Positions 34,164 to 43,556 of a stretch of 64,000 nucleotides of DNA are shown in pieces; within the stretch, counting starts at the first letter, position 1; the number at the start of each line of letters is the position of its first letter. Source of the stretch: Verrucomicrobiia bacterium (lineage in GTDB: Bacteria > Verrucomicrobiota > Verrucomicrobiia > Verrucomicrobiales > Akkermansiaceae). A model generated the notes under the pieces. That model saw only the letters and a program-made list of their open reading frames with translations. It searched no databases and had not been told where the DNA came from. Location of the stretch: assembly GCA_030432565.1 (NCBI GenBank), contig JAUIGV010000016.1, positions 62,001 through 126,000 on the forward strand. Direction: 5' to 3'. A program made the translations under genes and the position numbers.

Positions 34164-35702
34164 ATGAGCGAAACCACTTTGCAGGAGAGACTGATCCGGA
34201 CTTGCCGGGAGAACGGCGACCACCAGGCCCTCGCCGATTCGAGCGGTGCCAGGGTCACCTTTGGCGAGGCTCTTGCCAAGGCGCTCTTTCTTACCGGGAG
34301 GCTGCAATCGATCTGGGCGAATCAGTCGAAGGTTGGTATTTTGGTTCCACCTTCCGTCGGTGGAACGTTGGTCAATTGGGCGGCTTTGTTGATGGGGAAA
34401 ATTCCGGTGAATTTGAACTACACTTTGTCGCAGGAAGGAATTGTCTCTTGTCTCGAACAATGCGGAATCACCGATGTGGTGGTATCGGGAAAGTTGATGA
34501 AGCGGCTCAAACTCGAACTCCCTGTCCGCGTTCATGTCATTGAGGATCTCGTCACCGAACCGCGATTGATGGAAAGATTACGGGCAGGGTTTCTGGCCAA
34601 GTGCACTTCGGTAAAAGGCTTGCTCAAACGATTGGGAGGTTCGCAGGCCAAGCCGGATGATCTTGCCACGATCATTTTTAGCAGTGGAAGCACGGGTCAG
34701 CCCAAAGGTGTGATGTTGAGTCATCGCAATATCATCAGCAATGTGGAGCAGGTGGGTGAGGTTTATTCATTCGTGTCGCAGGATCGCATGCTGGGTGTGC
34801 TGCCATTTTTTCACTCCTTCGGATTCATGGCCACGATCGCCGGGCCCGCTATTGCTGGTTTTGGGTGTGTCTATCATTTTAATCCCATGGAGTCCAAAGT
34901 GATTGGGCCTCTGGCGGAGGAGAATGGAGTGACGATCATGATTGCCACTCCGACCTTTCTTCAGTTCTACCTTCGTGGATTGACGCCGGAGCAGCTCGGG
35001 AAGCTGAGACTCGTTGTCGTCGGAGCCGAGAAGCTTCCCCCGAAAGTGGCCCACGCTTTTGAGAAGAAATTCGGGTGTCTGCCGGTGGAGGCTTATGGCG
35101 CGACCGAGTGCTCACCCGGCATCGCCGTGAATGACACGCAAACCAATCAGCCGGGTTCGATCGGGCGGTTGCTGAGGAACCTGGAGGCCCGGATTGTGAA
35201 CCCGGATACGGGGGAAGAACTATCCCGGGGAGAACCTGGTTTGCTCAAAGTCAGAGGACCGAACGTGATGATGGGCTATCTTGGTATGCCGGACAAGACC
35301 GCGGAAGTGCTCAAAGACGGTTGGTATGACACGGGTGACATTGTCCGCCTTGATGAAGATGGATACTTGTGGATCGAAGGCCGATTGAGTCGATTCAGCA
35401 AGATTGGTGGTGAAATGGTTCCTCATGGGAATGTTGAAGAAACCCTGAACGATTTGGCCGATCGAAACGAACAGATCTTCGCCGTGACCGGCCTTCCTGA
35501 TGAGAAAAAAGGAGAGCGGCTCGTGGTCGTGCATACCGCGGATGAAGGGCTGCTTGAGCAGGTTCTCAAGAAGCTTGCTGATGCGACCATCCCCAATTTA
35601 TGGAAGCCCAGGCCGGGTCAATTTTTGAGAGTAGATCAACTTCCCTACCTCGGAACAGGGAAGCTCGATTTGAAAGGACTTCAAAGATTAGCGGAGGGAT
35701 AG
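34164..35702 (+). CDS. AMP-forming acyl-CoA/acyl-ACP synthetase (Aas ligase-domain-like)
   Basis: This 512-residue protein belongs to the ANL superfamily and activates fatty acids as acyl-adenylates. Motifs are the P-loop TIIFSSGSTGQPKGVMLSH, the aromatic PFFHSFGF, YGATECSPG, WYDTGDIVRLDEDGYLWIEG and the hinge RLSRFSKIGGEMV. The catalytic Lys is in the C-terminal GTGKLDLKGL. PFFHSFGF and GRLSRFSKIGGEMV resemble the ligase half of Aas, which reacylates lysophospholipids. The acyltransferase half is absent. The facing gene encodes an LplT-like transporter, the usual partner of Aas. Confidence 0.9.
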   Translation: MSETTLQERLIRTCRENGDHQALADSSGARVTFGEALAKALFLTGRLQSIWANQSKVGILVPPSVGGTLVNWAALLMGKIPVNLNYTLSQEGIVSCLEQCGITDVVVSGKLMKRLKLELPVRVHVIEDLVTEPRLMERLRAGFLAKCTSVKGLLKRLGGSQAKPDDLATIIFSSGSTGQPKGVMLSHRNIISNVEQVGEVYSFVSQDRMLGVLPFFHSFGFMATIAGPAIAGFGCVYHFNPMESKVIGPLAEENGVTIMIATPTFLQFYLRGLTPEQLGKLRLVVVGAEKLPPKVAHAFEKKFGCLPVEAYGATECSPGIAVNDTQTNQPGSIGRLLRNLEARIVNPDTGEELSRGEPGLLKVRGPNVMMGYLGMPDKTAEVLKDGWYDTGDIVRLDEDGYLWIEGRLSRFSKIGGEMVPHGNVEETLNDLADRNEQIFAVTGLPDEKKGERLVVVHTADEGLLEQVLKKLADATIPNLWKPRPGQFLRVDQLPYLGTGKLDLKGLQRLAEG

Positions 35703-35972
35703 GGGCGCCAGCCGGGTTCCATCGAGTAACGCGTTGCCAAGTGAATCCCTTCCCTTGTTGACGGGGTTTTTGGTGTGAGCATTGACTGTTCACGCTGGTG
35801 AACGGATGACGCAGACAAATTTTTCAGAATCTCCAAACTGTGGGGAATTGAACCCGCAAACCAAGTCCGGGAACCCCTCGTTGTCGATTATTTCACTTAC
35901 GCCATCCGAAGAAAAATGCGGCACGATGAGACAAAGCAAGCGATGGTCCGGGAGTTCGCCGGGTTGAAATCT
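35703..35972. other. 270-base gap with a possible gene remnant
   Basis: Between the convergent ligase and transporter genes, the plus frame from about 35805 to 36050 reads a plausible helical peptide (FFRISKLWGIEPANQV, VVDYFTYAIRRKM, ETKQAMVREFAGL). It has no good start and ends inside the antisense of the transporter gene. It may be a decayed gene fragment. No clear terminator was found. Confidence 0.25.
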
Positions 35973-37277
35973 CTAGCTATTGCCCGCAGCCGTGTTTTTC
36001 CGCAGAGAGGGATCGACCAGAAGCCCCCGGATTTTCCACAAAAGAACGCCTGATCCCAGAATCGCAAGGGCGCCGATGACAAGAAAGACTCTGTTGGCAG
36101 GCATTTCCAAATCATTGCGGAGAAGTCGTACCAACAAGGCCCCGATTGTGCTGAAAACGAAGGACAGGGCATTGGCGGTTCCGAGGAATCGTCCTCTTTC
36201 ATCGGGAGGCGAGAGGTGCTGCAGCAAGGACTGCAGGGGCACGATGTAGAATCCGGCAAAAAGTCCTGCTGCACCCAGAAGTAGGGCCACTGTCCAGAAA
36301 CTCAGCGGGACCAGGCCGAGAAGGACAAAAAAAACGGTCATCCCAACGGCTCCAACGGGAATGAGTCGGGGCTCGATGTGCTTTCCTGAGATCAAACCCG
36401 CGACAACACTGCCAATTCCGATGGTGATGCCGAGAACCCCAAGAAGATTGTTGTTCATCTCCGGACTGATTTGCAAGAGCCCGCTAAAATCAGAAAGAAC
36501 AAGCAGGGCCATCATTCCGAGGAGGTAGAAAAAAGACCACGCCATGGCGACCAGAAGGAGGTGGGACTGAGCCATGTCTTTGATGGCCTGCACGTAGGGA
36601 CGGAAGGGATTGAAGTCGATGGGCAGGGACTGGTCGAAGGACTTGAGTTTTGGAATCAAGAGGGAAGGCAAGAGACCGACAATTGCAATTGAGACCAGGA
36701 CTATTCCGGGAACCCAGAGCATGGCCGGATCGACTGTTGTGCCTGATTCACCACCCGGGAATCCCGATGAGTAACTGGTGTAAACTTTTCCCGCCGCCAG
36801 GGTTCCGCCGATCACGGCGAGATTGGTGAACATGTTGATCGAGCCGTTGGCCTGACTGAGGTGCCTCTCGTTTACCAGCTCGGGGATCATGCCATACTTG
36901 GCCGGGCCAAAAAATGCACTCTGCGTGGCCAAAAGAACCATCGCGCCAAGACACGCCCAAAGATTGCCTGCAAAAAATGCTCCAAGTGCCAGGGCGGCGA
37001 TACCGACTTCGGCGATTTTTGCGATAACCGTGATCCGGCTTTTACTGATGCGATCCGCAACCTGCCCCGCAATTCCTGAGAGCAGGATAAAGGGCACGGT
37101 CAAACAGAGTGCGACATAGGCCTGGCCGCCATCGCCCAATTGGTTGGCCCAGATTCCTCCGGAGGCCACTGCCAGAATGATGACCTGCTTGAGCACGCTA
37201 TCGTTGACTGCTCCAAATAATTGCGTGATTAGAAGGGCGGAAAACCCTTTGTTGAAAAGTCGGTTGGATTGGGACAC
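35973..37277 (-). CDS. MFS transporter, LplT-like (lysophospholipid transporter family)
   Basis: This 434-residue protein has about 12 membrane segments. The N-terminal half has FSALLITQLFGAVNDSVLKQ, IAGQVADRISKSRI, and FFGPAKYGMIPELV with SQANGSINM, all typical of the LplT/Aas-associated MFS branch. The C-terminal half includes GFYIVPLQSLLQHLSPPDER and RGRFLGTANALSF, matching the same branch. It faces the Aas-like ligase tail to tail. The inferred role is flipping lysophospholipids inward for reacylation. Confidence 0.88.
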   Translation of the reverse strand: MSQSNRLFNKGFSALLITQLFGAVNDSVLKQVIILAVASGGIWANQLGDGGQAYVALCLTVPFILLSGIAGQVADRISKSRITVIAKIAEVGIAALALGAFFAGNLWACLGAMVLLATQSAFFGPAKYGMIPELVNERHLSQANGSINMFTNLAVIGGTLAAGKVYTSYSSGFPGGESGTTVDPAMLWVPGIVLVSIAIVGLLPSLLIPKLKSFDQSLPIDFNPFRPYVQAIKDMAQSHLLLVAMAWSFFYLLGMMALLVLSDFSGLLQISPEMNNNLLGVLGITIGIGSVVAGLISGKHIEPRLIPVGAVGMTVFFVLLGLVPLSFWTVALLLGAAGLFAGFYIVPLQSLLQHLSPPDERGRFLGTANALSFVFSTIGALLVRLLRNDLEMPANRVFLVIGALAILGSGVLLWKIRGLLVDPSLRKNTAAGNS

Positions 37278-37392
37278 GAATGTGAAGAGGGCAAAAATGT
37301 TCTCGTGAGCTTCTCAGGGTTTCCGCCCTGCACCAGTATAAACGGAATTCCTCGCCATTCGGCGCGGCGATTTGCAAATTCATCAACGCATC

Positions 37393-38529
37393 ATGAAACT
37401 ACCCTTCCTTCTCATCCCATGCCTTCTTTTCCTTGGCCCGGTTCTTCGGGCCCAGACGATCGAAATCGAAAAACTCGACCCCAACATGACCTTGGAAAAA
37501 GCGGACTCAAAAGGGATCGCTTGGTTCGACCCCCGCGCCGCGCCATTCCGCCTCGCCGGGTTCCCGTGGATCGCCGAAGACAAGGTTTACCGCAGACTGC
37601 CGGTGGAGCCAAAGTGGCCGATTCGGGCGGCAGTCGACAGTCTCGCCAATTCAACCGCGGGCGGTCAGATTCAATTTCAGTCGGACAGTGCCAGAATTCT
37701 TCTTAGGGTGAAGTTGCGCCAAGCCTCGGGAATGTATCACATGCCCGCGACAGGACAGAGCGGGTTTGATCTCTATGTTGGCGGTCCCTTGAAGCAACGC
37801 TATCTCAGCACCTCAAGATTTAGTGCGAATGCAAAGGACTACGAGGTGACCCTCTTCAATGGTCAGAAAGGCAAGCATCACTTCACCTTAAATTTCCCTC
37901 TCTACAACGGCATCGAATCGGTTGAGATTGGAGTGGTGGCAGGCTCAACGATCGCCCCGCCAATGCCTTTCGCGAGTGACGGCCGGGTCGTCGTTTATGG
38001 CACCTCGATTACCCAGGGGGGCTGCGCCGCTCGTCCCGGCATGGCTTACCCAAATATTCTCAGTCGACGATTCAACATGGAGTTCATCAACCTTGGTTTT
38101 TCCGGTAATGGAAAAGGTGAGCCCGCTCTTGCCAAACTCATTAACCAAATCGAGCGCAAGAAGTTGGTCGTTCTCGATTACGAAGCGAATGCGGGCGGGT
38201 CGATCCGCGAGACGCTAGGCCCCTTCGTTGAAATTCTTCGCTCCCAGGATAAAGACGTTCCTATTCTCATTATCTCCAAGATTCGCTACGCGGGGGAGTT
38301 GTTCGAACGCTCCCAACTTGAGAAGGCCCGGGCCCGGGCGAAGTTTCAGGCGGACTTTGTGAGCGAGCGTCAAGCCGCTGGCGACACCAAGATCTACTTC
38401 CTCGATGGCGGGTCCCTCCTTGGAGAGCACGCGCACGAATGCACCGTCGATGGCGTCCACCCGACTGATCTCGGCTTCCTGAAAATGGCCGATGGGATCG
38501 AGCCCGTGATCCGCGAAATACTCAAGTAG
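37393..38529 (+). CDS. Secreted GxDLY/SGNH-type hydrolase (GDSL-like esterase)
   Basis: The protein has 378 residues. I chose ATG 37393 (MKLPFLLIPCLLFLGPVLRA signal) over the in-frame ATG 37372. The N-terminal beta domain (about 25-190) includes TGQSGFDLYVGGPL, the GxDLY motif that names the accessory domain. The catalytic domain shows block I VVYGTSITQGGCAARPGMAY (nucleophile Ser), an NLGFSGNGKGE oxyanion region and block V DGVHPTDLGF with Asp and His. Family members are probable carbohydrate esterases in Planctomycetes, Verrucomicrobia and Bacteroidetes. It is monocistronic, in the opposite direction to the MFS gene upstream. Confidence 0.9.
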   Translation: MKLPFLLIPCLLFLGPVLRAQTIEIEKLDPNMTLEKADSKGIAWFDPRAAPFRLAGFPWIAEDKVYRRLPVEPKWPIRAAVDSLANSTAGGQIQFQSDSARILLRVKLRQASGMYHMPATGQSGFDLYVGGPLKQRYLSTSRFSANAKDYEVTLFNGQKGKHHFTLNFPLYNGIESVEIGVVAGSTIAPPMPFASDGRVVVYGTSITQGGCAARPGMAYPNILSRRFNMEFINLGFSGNGKGEPALAKLINQIERKKLVVLDYEANAGGSIRETLGPFVEILRSQDKDVPILIISKIRYAGELFERSQLEKARARAKFQADFVSERQAAGDTKIYFLDGGSLLGEHAHECTVDGVHPTDLGFLKMADGIEPVIREILK

Positions 38530-38629
38530 CCACCCTGCCTCGCGAAATCTGGATGATCGATGGGAAGTGCCATGGAGCCGGCCGGAGAGAGATTTCCGCG
38601 GTCTTCCGGGGAAGCGGGCCTCGTGAGAT

Positions 38630-39403
38630 GTGTCACCAAAGGATAATATCACAGGCGGTCGGCAGCAGAAATATGAGCTCGCCGGTGATGGCGTTTTGCA
38701 GGCCCGGTGGATTGAAGACCAGTCAGGTCAGGTGTTGGAAATTTCATCTTTGCTTCATCATGACTTCATGGAGGGCGGAAAACATGTGGTCATGTATTTC
38801 TTGGTGGGCTTGATCCTGATTGCGTGCTGGGTTCTTGGTGGAATTGTATGTCTCTGGGTTACGGGGATTCTGGGCTTCAAGTGGCAGAAGCGTTCCTGGG
38901 TCATCGCTGTGATCTTTTTTGTGGGGCCAATCTTGCTTGTTCTGGTTTTCTCTTTCGTGGGTTGGATGAACTCGAAGGTGCGACCTTCGCGCGCAGATAT
39001 CCTTGGTGACTACAAAGTGGACCGCGGATTTTGCCCGGGCAAGCAGGCCGATTGGCAGCATGAAATCTACTCGCTGAAGATCACGGAGAAGTGGATCGAG
39101 ATCAGGGATGTAAGGACGGAAAAGATTTGGCGGGAGGAGATCGATTGGGTGACCTGGTCGGAGTATCGCTGGAGATTCAAAGTGGCACCCGCCCACCACA
39201 TGATAAGGGGCGGACCGGCAATTGTTCGCGAGAAGCTGGGCTATTACTACATTTTTGAAAGCCCGCTTTACGGGGTTGTTCGCTTTAGAAAGGAGGGGGT
39301 GACGATGAAATTAAAGCTTCTGACAGGAGTTGGTTTTCTCTTGGTGGTGTTGATGTGCTGGTGGTTGGCAAAAATCTTTCAGAAGAAATGCATCCGGCAA
39401 TAG
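38630..39403 (+). CDS. Membrane protein of unknown function
   Basis: The protein has up to 257 residues from GTG 38630; starts at 38768 or 38792 would begin just before the first helix and are equally possible. There are two adjacent membrane helices (YFLVGLILIACWVLGGIVCL and WVIAVIFFVGPILLVLVFSF). A soluble Trp/Lys-rich middle follows (DILGDYKVDRGFCPGKQ, LKITEKWIEIRDV, YYYIFESPLYGVV), then a C-terminal helix (LLTGVGFLLVVLMCWWL). No family recognised. Confidence 0.55.
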   Translation: MSPKDNITGGRQQKYELAGDGVLQARWIEDQSGQVLEISSLLHHDFMEGGKHVVMYFLVGLILIACWVLGGIVCLWVTGILGFKWQKRSWVIAVIFFVGPILLVLVFSFVGWMNSKVRPSRADILGDYKVDRGFCPGKQADWQHEIYSLKITEKWIEIRDVRTEKIWREEIDWVTWSEYRWRFKVAPAHHMIRGGPAIVREKLGYYYIFESPLYGVVRFRKEGVTMKLKLLTGVGFLLVVLMCWWLAKIFQKKCIRQ

Positions 39404-39439
39404 CCGCGGAGCGTTGTCACTTTTGCAATCGATCCCGCG

Positions 39440-41107
39440 ATGAGATCGAAAACCACAAAAGTGATGAAAATGCCCAAAAAAAATCCAACCATGACTGCCT
39501 TTTTGGTGGTTGTTGCCACCACCCTGGTATCGCCGGGGTCCAGTCACCGGGAAGCTCCCGGAATTACCAAATCGCCCAAGGTCGATGCCACTGACTTCTA
39601 CATGTTCAACAGCTATGAAGAGGGCCGTGAGGATTATGTGACGATCATTGCGAACTACGTGCCTCTGCAGGATGCCTATGGTGGTCCCAACTACTTCACC
39701 ATGGATGAGGATGCGGTTTATTCCATCCACGTGAGCAATGACGGGGGCTCCACCCCCGATTTAACTTTTGAGTTTCGATTTACCAATCACTACCAGGTTC
39801 CCGAGCTGGAAATCGGCGGACAGATGGTGGCGATCCCCCTTTTGGCGACCGGACCGGTGACCGCTGGCAACGATGCCACTTTGCACCTGGAACAGAGTTA
39901 CGGAATCTCGCTGGTCAGTCAGGGCGGGACGGTTTCGTTGACTCAAGCTGGAGGTGAAAATGCCAAGTTTATCAAGCCGCAGGACAATGTTGGAAACAAA
40001 ACCTTCCCCGATTACGACACTTATGCAGATCAGTATATTTACGAGCTGAATCTTCCCGGCTCTGATCAAAAGGGACGGGTCTTTGTGGGGCAGCGCAAAG
40101 ATCCTTTTGTCGTAAATCTCGGGGAGGTTTTTGACCTCGTGAATTTCAATCCCCTGGGACCGGTTGATGGCCGTGATAACGATCTCAAGGATGCCAACGT
40201 GACCTCGATTATTATCGAACTCCCCAAGGATGTCCTCACGAATATGCCGCTGACAGACCCGGTTTCGGATGGCTACGAGCCGGTTATTGGAGCGTGGACG
40301 ACTGCCAGCCTTCCCGACGGTGCGGGTGGGATGGAGCAGGTATCAAGGTTGGGCCATCCTCTTGTGAACGAGGTAGTGATTGGAGTGCCTGACAAGGATT
40401 CCTTTAACGCGAGTGAGCCGATGAACGATGGAGCGGATTTTTTGAAGTATGTGCAATATCCCACGCTTCCGGCACTCCTCAATGTGCTCTTTGGAGTGAC
40501 CCCGCCACAGACTCCGCGTGCGGATTTGGTGAGTGTTTTCCTCACGGGCGTGGACGGATTGAACAAGCCTGCAAATATAGCCGCTTCCGAGATGCTTCGT
40601 TTGAATACCTTGATCGCGCCAGTGATCGCCGGAGAGCAAAATAATCTAGGCGTGATCGGTGGTGATTTGGCTGGTTTTCCGAACGGGAGACGTCCCGGTG
40701 ATGATGTCGTAGACATTGCCTTGCGCGCCGCGATGGGAGTCCTTCTTTATGACGAGGAGGATCCGGAAGGAAATCCCGCCCCAAGTGGCAATCTGCCATA
40801 CACAGACGGTGCCACCTTGAGTGCCTCTGATTTTTCGGATTCCTTTCCCTATCTTGGAAGCCCGATCGCCGGATCTCCCAATGATCCGAGCTTCAAGGTG
40901 ACCCTGCAGGCCAGCGATGATTTGATGAATTTCCTTGCGATTGGAAATGCCAACTACGACGACACTGACAAAATGTTGACGATTCCGCGGGTCGCTGGAA
41001 TGCCGCGCGAATTTTATCGCCTCAAAGGAGAGGTCGACGGGATTGAAGTGGCGGTTGAGTCAGTGACAGCCGGGGCCACGATTTTGAACCTTCGCGTGAT
41101 CGAGTGA
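39440..41107 (+). CDS. DUF4331 exported protein
   Basis: The protein has up to 555 residues. The likely start is one of the in-frame ATGs at 39464 or 39470, which give a signal peptide (PTMTAFLVVVATTLVSPG). The mature N-terminus SSHREAPGITKSPKVDATDF is the DUF4331 hallmark. Further family features are DFYMFNSYE, YVTIIANYVPLQD and GRPGDDVVDIALRAAM near the C-terminus. The end (REFYRLKGEV) resembles the Fn3-like tail of other Verrucomicrobial exported proteins. Its stop overlaps the ATG of the TPR gene (TGATG). The biochemical function is not established for the family. Confidence 0.87.
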   Translation: MRSKTTKVMKMPKKNPTMTAFLVVVATTLVSPGSSHREAPGITKSPKVDATDFYMFNSYEEGREDYVTIIANYVPLQDAYGGPNYFTMDEDAVYSIHVSNDGGSTPDLTFEFRFTNHYQVPELEIGGQMVAIPLLATGPVTAGNDATLHLEQSYGISLVSQGGTVSLTQAGGENAKFIKPQDNVGNKTFPDYDTYADQYIYELNLPGSDQKGRVFVGQRKDPFVVNLGEVFDLVNFNPLGPVDGRDNDLKDANVTSIIIELPKDVLTNMPLTDPVSDGYEPVIGAWTTASLPDGAGGMEQVSRLGHPLVNEVVIGVPDKDSFNASEPMNDGADFLKYVQYPTLPALLNVLFGVTPPQTPRADLVSVFLTGVDGLNKPANIAASEMLRLNTLIAPVIAGEQNNLGVIGGDLAGFPNGRRPGDDVVDIALRAAMGVLLYDEEDPEGNPAPSGNLPYTDGATLSASDFSDSFPYLGSPIAGSPNDPSFKVTLQASDDLMNFLAIGNANYDDTDKMLTIPRVAGMPREFYRLKGEVDGIEVAVESVTAGATILNLRVIE

Positions 41108-42165
41108 TGCTACGTTTGTGTTTATCACTGATTTGCGTCGCCCTCCCGCTGGGACCCCTCTTTGCAGCGGGCCCCAATTGGCAAAAGGCCGCGAAAGAAG
41201 CCGGGGTGCTTATCGCCAAGTCCCGGAGGTTGGGCGGCGAAGTCCATGCCCGGAAGGCCCGTGAGATTTTGGAGCCCTGGTGGGACCTCGAAGGGGTGCC
41301 GCAAAAAATCCGCCTTCAGCGTGCGATGCTTCTTCAGCGTGATCATCATTTTGAGGAAGCCTTGGCCGATCTCAACCAGGTGCTGGTGCACGATCCCAAG
41401 GTGACCGAAGCCTGGCTAATGAAGACAACGATTCTTTGCGTTTCGGGTCGGTATGACGAGGCCAGGAAATCGGCGGTGCCGCTCTTTGCACTGGCGACTC
41501 CGCTGCTCGCGGTTACGGCGGGAACGGCTCCAACCAGTTGTAACGGGAGTTTGGCTGAGAGCTATCAGGTTCTAAATCGAACGGTGAAAAACCATCCTGG
41601 TGAAGATCAGGGAGTCATTTATTGGGCGCACACGGCCTTGGCCGAAATGGCGGTGAGGATGGGAAAGAAAATGGTGGCGGACGAGCATTTCCGGACCGCG
41701 CTTTATCTTGATCCATCCTCACCGTATCTGCTCAAAAACTATGCGAATTTTCTGATCGATGCCGGTGATCCTTCGAAAGCCGCTTCTCTTCTGCGGGAAT
41801 GGCGGGACTACTTTCCGGTGGTTTGGATGAGGGCCCGAAAGGCTCTTGATGCTGATCAGAAAGAGATGCATCTGCTCATGGCCAAGTACGAAGAAAACTT
41901 GAGATCAAAAAGTGATGAGCACGGGCACAGCCACGGGCGTGACGAGGCGGTGTATTTCCTCGAAATCAAAGGGGATGTCCGGGAGGCCATTCACCAGTCT
42001 TCGGCGAATTGGGAATCACAACGCGAAGCGGCCGACCTCTTGATTTTCCTAAAGGCGGCCATTGCCGCCGGGGATGAGGTGGGCCTTGCCAACATTCGCA
42101 AATGGGTGGCAGAGCGGAGCTTCGAAGATGTCAGGGTGCAGGAGCTTCTCAAGACGGCCGGATAA
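41107..42165 (+). CDS. Exported TPR-repeat protein, partner of the DUF4331 gene
   Basis: The protein has 352 residues. I chose ATG 41107, which overlaps the upstream stop as TGATG. The signal peptide is LCLSLICVALPLGPLFA. TPR-like helices follow (HFEEALADLNQVLVHDPKVT, RYDEARKSAVPLF, KMVADEHFRTALYLDPSSPY, DAGDPSKAASLLREWRDYFP). A His-rich DEHGHSHGRDEAVY stretch (about 272-285) could bind metal. The tight overlap predicts coupled translation, and DUF4331 with TPR neighbours suggests a joint envelope function. No catalytic motif was seen. Confidence 0.82.
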   Translation: MLRLCLSLICVALPLGPLFAAGPNWQKAAKEAGVLIAKSRRLGGEVHARKAREILEPWWDLEGVPQKIRLQRAMLLQRDHHFEEALADLNQVLVHDPKVTEAWLMKTTILCVSGRYDEARKSAVPLFALATPLLAVTAGTAPTSCNGSLAESYQVLNRTVKNHPGEDQGVIYWAHTALAEMAVRMGKKMVADEHFRTALYLDPSSPYLLKNYANFLIDAGDPSKAASLLREWRDYFPVVWMRARKALDADQKEMHLLMAKYEENLRSKSDEHGHSHGRDEAVYFLEIKGDVREAIHQSSANWESQREAADLLIFLKAAIAAGDEVGLANIRKWVAERSFEDVRVQELLKTAG

Positions 42166-42267
42166 TTTCCCGGAGATTTCGCAGGTAATCCAACCCGATC
42201 CATGGACATTACGCTCTGTGGGTCGGGTCCGTTTTTTTGACCTGGTGAGATTGAGTGATGAGAAACC

Positions 42268-43554
42268 TCACTGGGTGAGGTTATGTTTTGCAGCGAGGGC
42301 TTGTGCAGCTACAGGGTCTTTTTTCTTAAGGTTGGAGTGGATGGTCTGAAGCAGGTTGGTGCGGTCGTCACCGGCGGGAAGGGTCTCGGCCCACTGGGCG
42401 GCGGCAGCCGGTTCATAAGGAGCGAGAGTGTCGGCATAGGAGTGGACGGCTGTCTCCTTTGTTGGGCCGGGCTTCTGGTTTTGAAGCCACTGGCCTGCCG
42501 AGATGTAGTCGGCACGGGCCCATCCGCTGAGGATGTTGGTGGTGGCATCACTTGATCCGGTCTCGTCCTTCGCGACCCAGTCAAGCCACTCGCCGGGGTT
42601 CTCCTTAACTGTCTGATAACTTAGCGAATCAATGATGGTCTTGCGATCCGCCTCGCCAAGCTGGGGGCTGTCGAGCCATTCGGTTGCGGCCGAAAAGTCT
42701 TTCATGAGCGGGCTGTGGGCGAGGCCTGAGATGGCAGTCTTGCGCTGCTCTTCGTCGAAATTCCTATCTTCAATTGCCTTTAGAAAAGCCCCTTGGTCAC
42801 CCGGGTTCACGCCTACTCCGAGTTGGCCCAGGGTTTGGGTGGGGTTTTCAAAGCCAAGGGTGTCGATCATGGAGAGAGCACTCTTGAGATTACTTCGGGC
42901 TGACATCGATAGGATGGCGGCTTTCATCTGTTCCGATTTTTCACTCCCCAGTTTTTCTTCATTTTCGAGAAGCCAGCCAGCGGCGCCGTTGAGGTCTTTG
43001 GCGGCGTATTGGGAAAGGATCATGGGGAGCATGTATTCGATCTGATCGCTCTCGCCAAATTCCTTCCCGGTGGCGGAGGCGAGGCTGAGGGCGGTTTCGG
43101 GGTGCTCCGAGGAGATCATCATGATGGACATCATAATCAGATCCCGTTTGGCCTCTTTGTCGATGGAGGTGTCCTGTTGCAGAGTTGCGATGAGTAGCTC
43201 AAAGTCAGATGGCTGAAGGCTGACCAGCTTGTCGATAAAGCCGAGGGCTTCTTTTTCCACTTCCGAACGGGTGCCATCGTCGTTTTCTCTGGCAGCTTTC
43301 ATTCTCACCGCGAAATCGATGATCTCCTTGGCGAAGTCTTTAACGGCGTCTTCACGTGCCATTCGCCTGGCATCGGTGATGACTCGTTTGGAGTTAAAGG
43401 TGGCCTCGGGGTCAGTGGAAACATCTTTGGAGATGGCAGTCTCCTTGAGCTCGTTCCACTCGGTGGTGAGTTTTTGAATTTTGCTCCGTTGCTGAAGTCC
43501 GAAGGCGGCGGCGATTGCGATGATGACGGCGGTGGCCAGAAGAGAGATTTTCAT
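42268..43554 (-). CDS. Signal-bearing helical-repeat protein, copy C
   Basis: The protein has 428 residues. Membrane anchor ISLLATAVIIAIAAAFGLQQ is followed by a coiled-coil-like stretch (SKIQKLTTEWNELKETA). A long helical body carries the same kind of units as copies A and B but more diverged: DLNGAAGWLLENEE, DFSAATEWLDSPQLG, NPGEWLDWVAKDE, DYISAGQWLQNQK, EPAAAAQWAETLPAGDDRTN and DPVAAQALAAKH. The stop of the preceding copy D is two bases upstream, so the pair is one operon. The function is unknown. Confidence 0.78.
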   Translation of the reverse strand: MKISLLATAVIIAIAAAFGLQQRSKIQKLTTEWNELKETAISKDVSTDPEATFNSKRVITDARRMAREDAVKDFAKEIIDFAVRMKAARENDDGTRSEVEKEALGFIDKLVSLQPSDFELLIATLQQDTSIDKEAKRDLIMMSIMMISSEHPETALSLASATGKEFGESDQIEYMLPMILSQYAAKDLNGAAGWLLENEEKLGSEKSEQMKAAILSMSARSNLKSALSMIDTLGFENPTQTLGQLGVGVNPGDQGAFLKAIEDRNFDEEQRKTAISGLAHSPLMKDFSAATEWLDSPQLGEADRKTIIDSLSYQTVKENPGEWLDWVAKDETGSSDATTNILSGWARADYISAGQWLQNQKPGPTKETAVHSYADTLAPYEPAAAAQWAETLPAGDDRTNLLQTIHSNLKKKDPVAAQALAAKHNLTQ

Positions 43555-43556
43555 AC

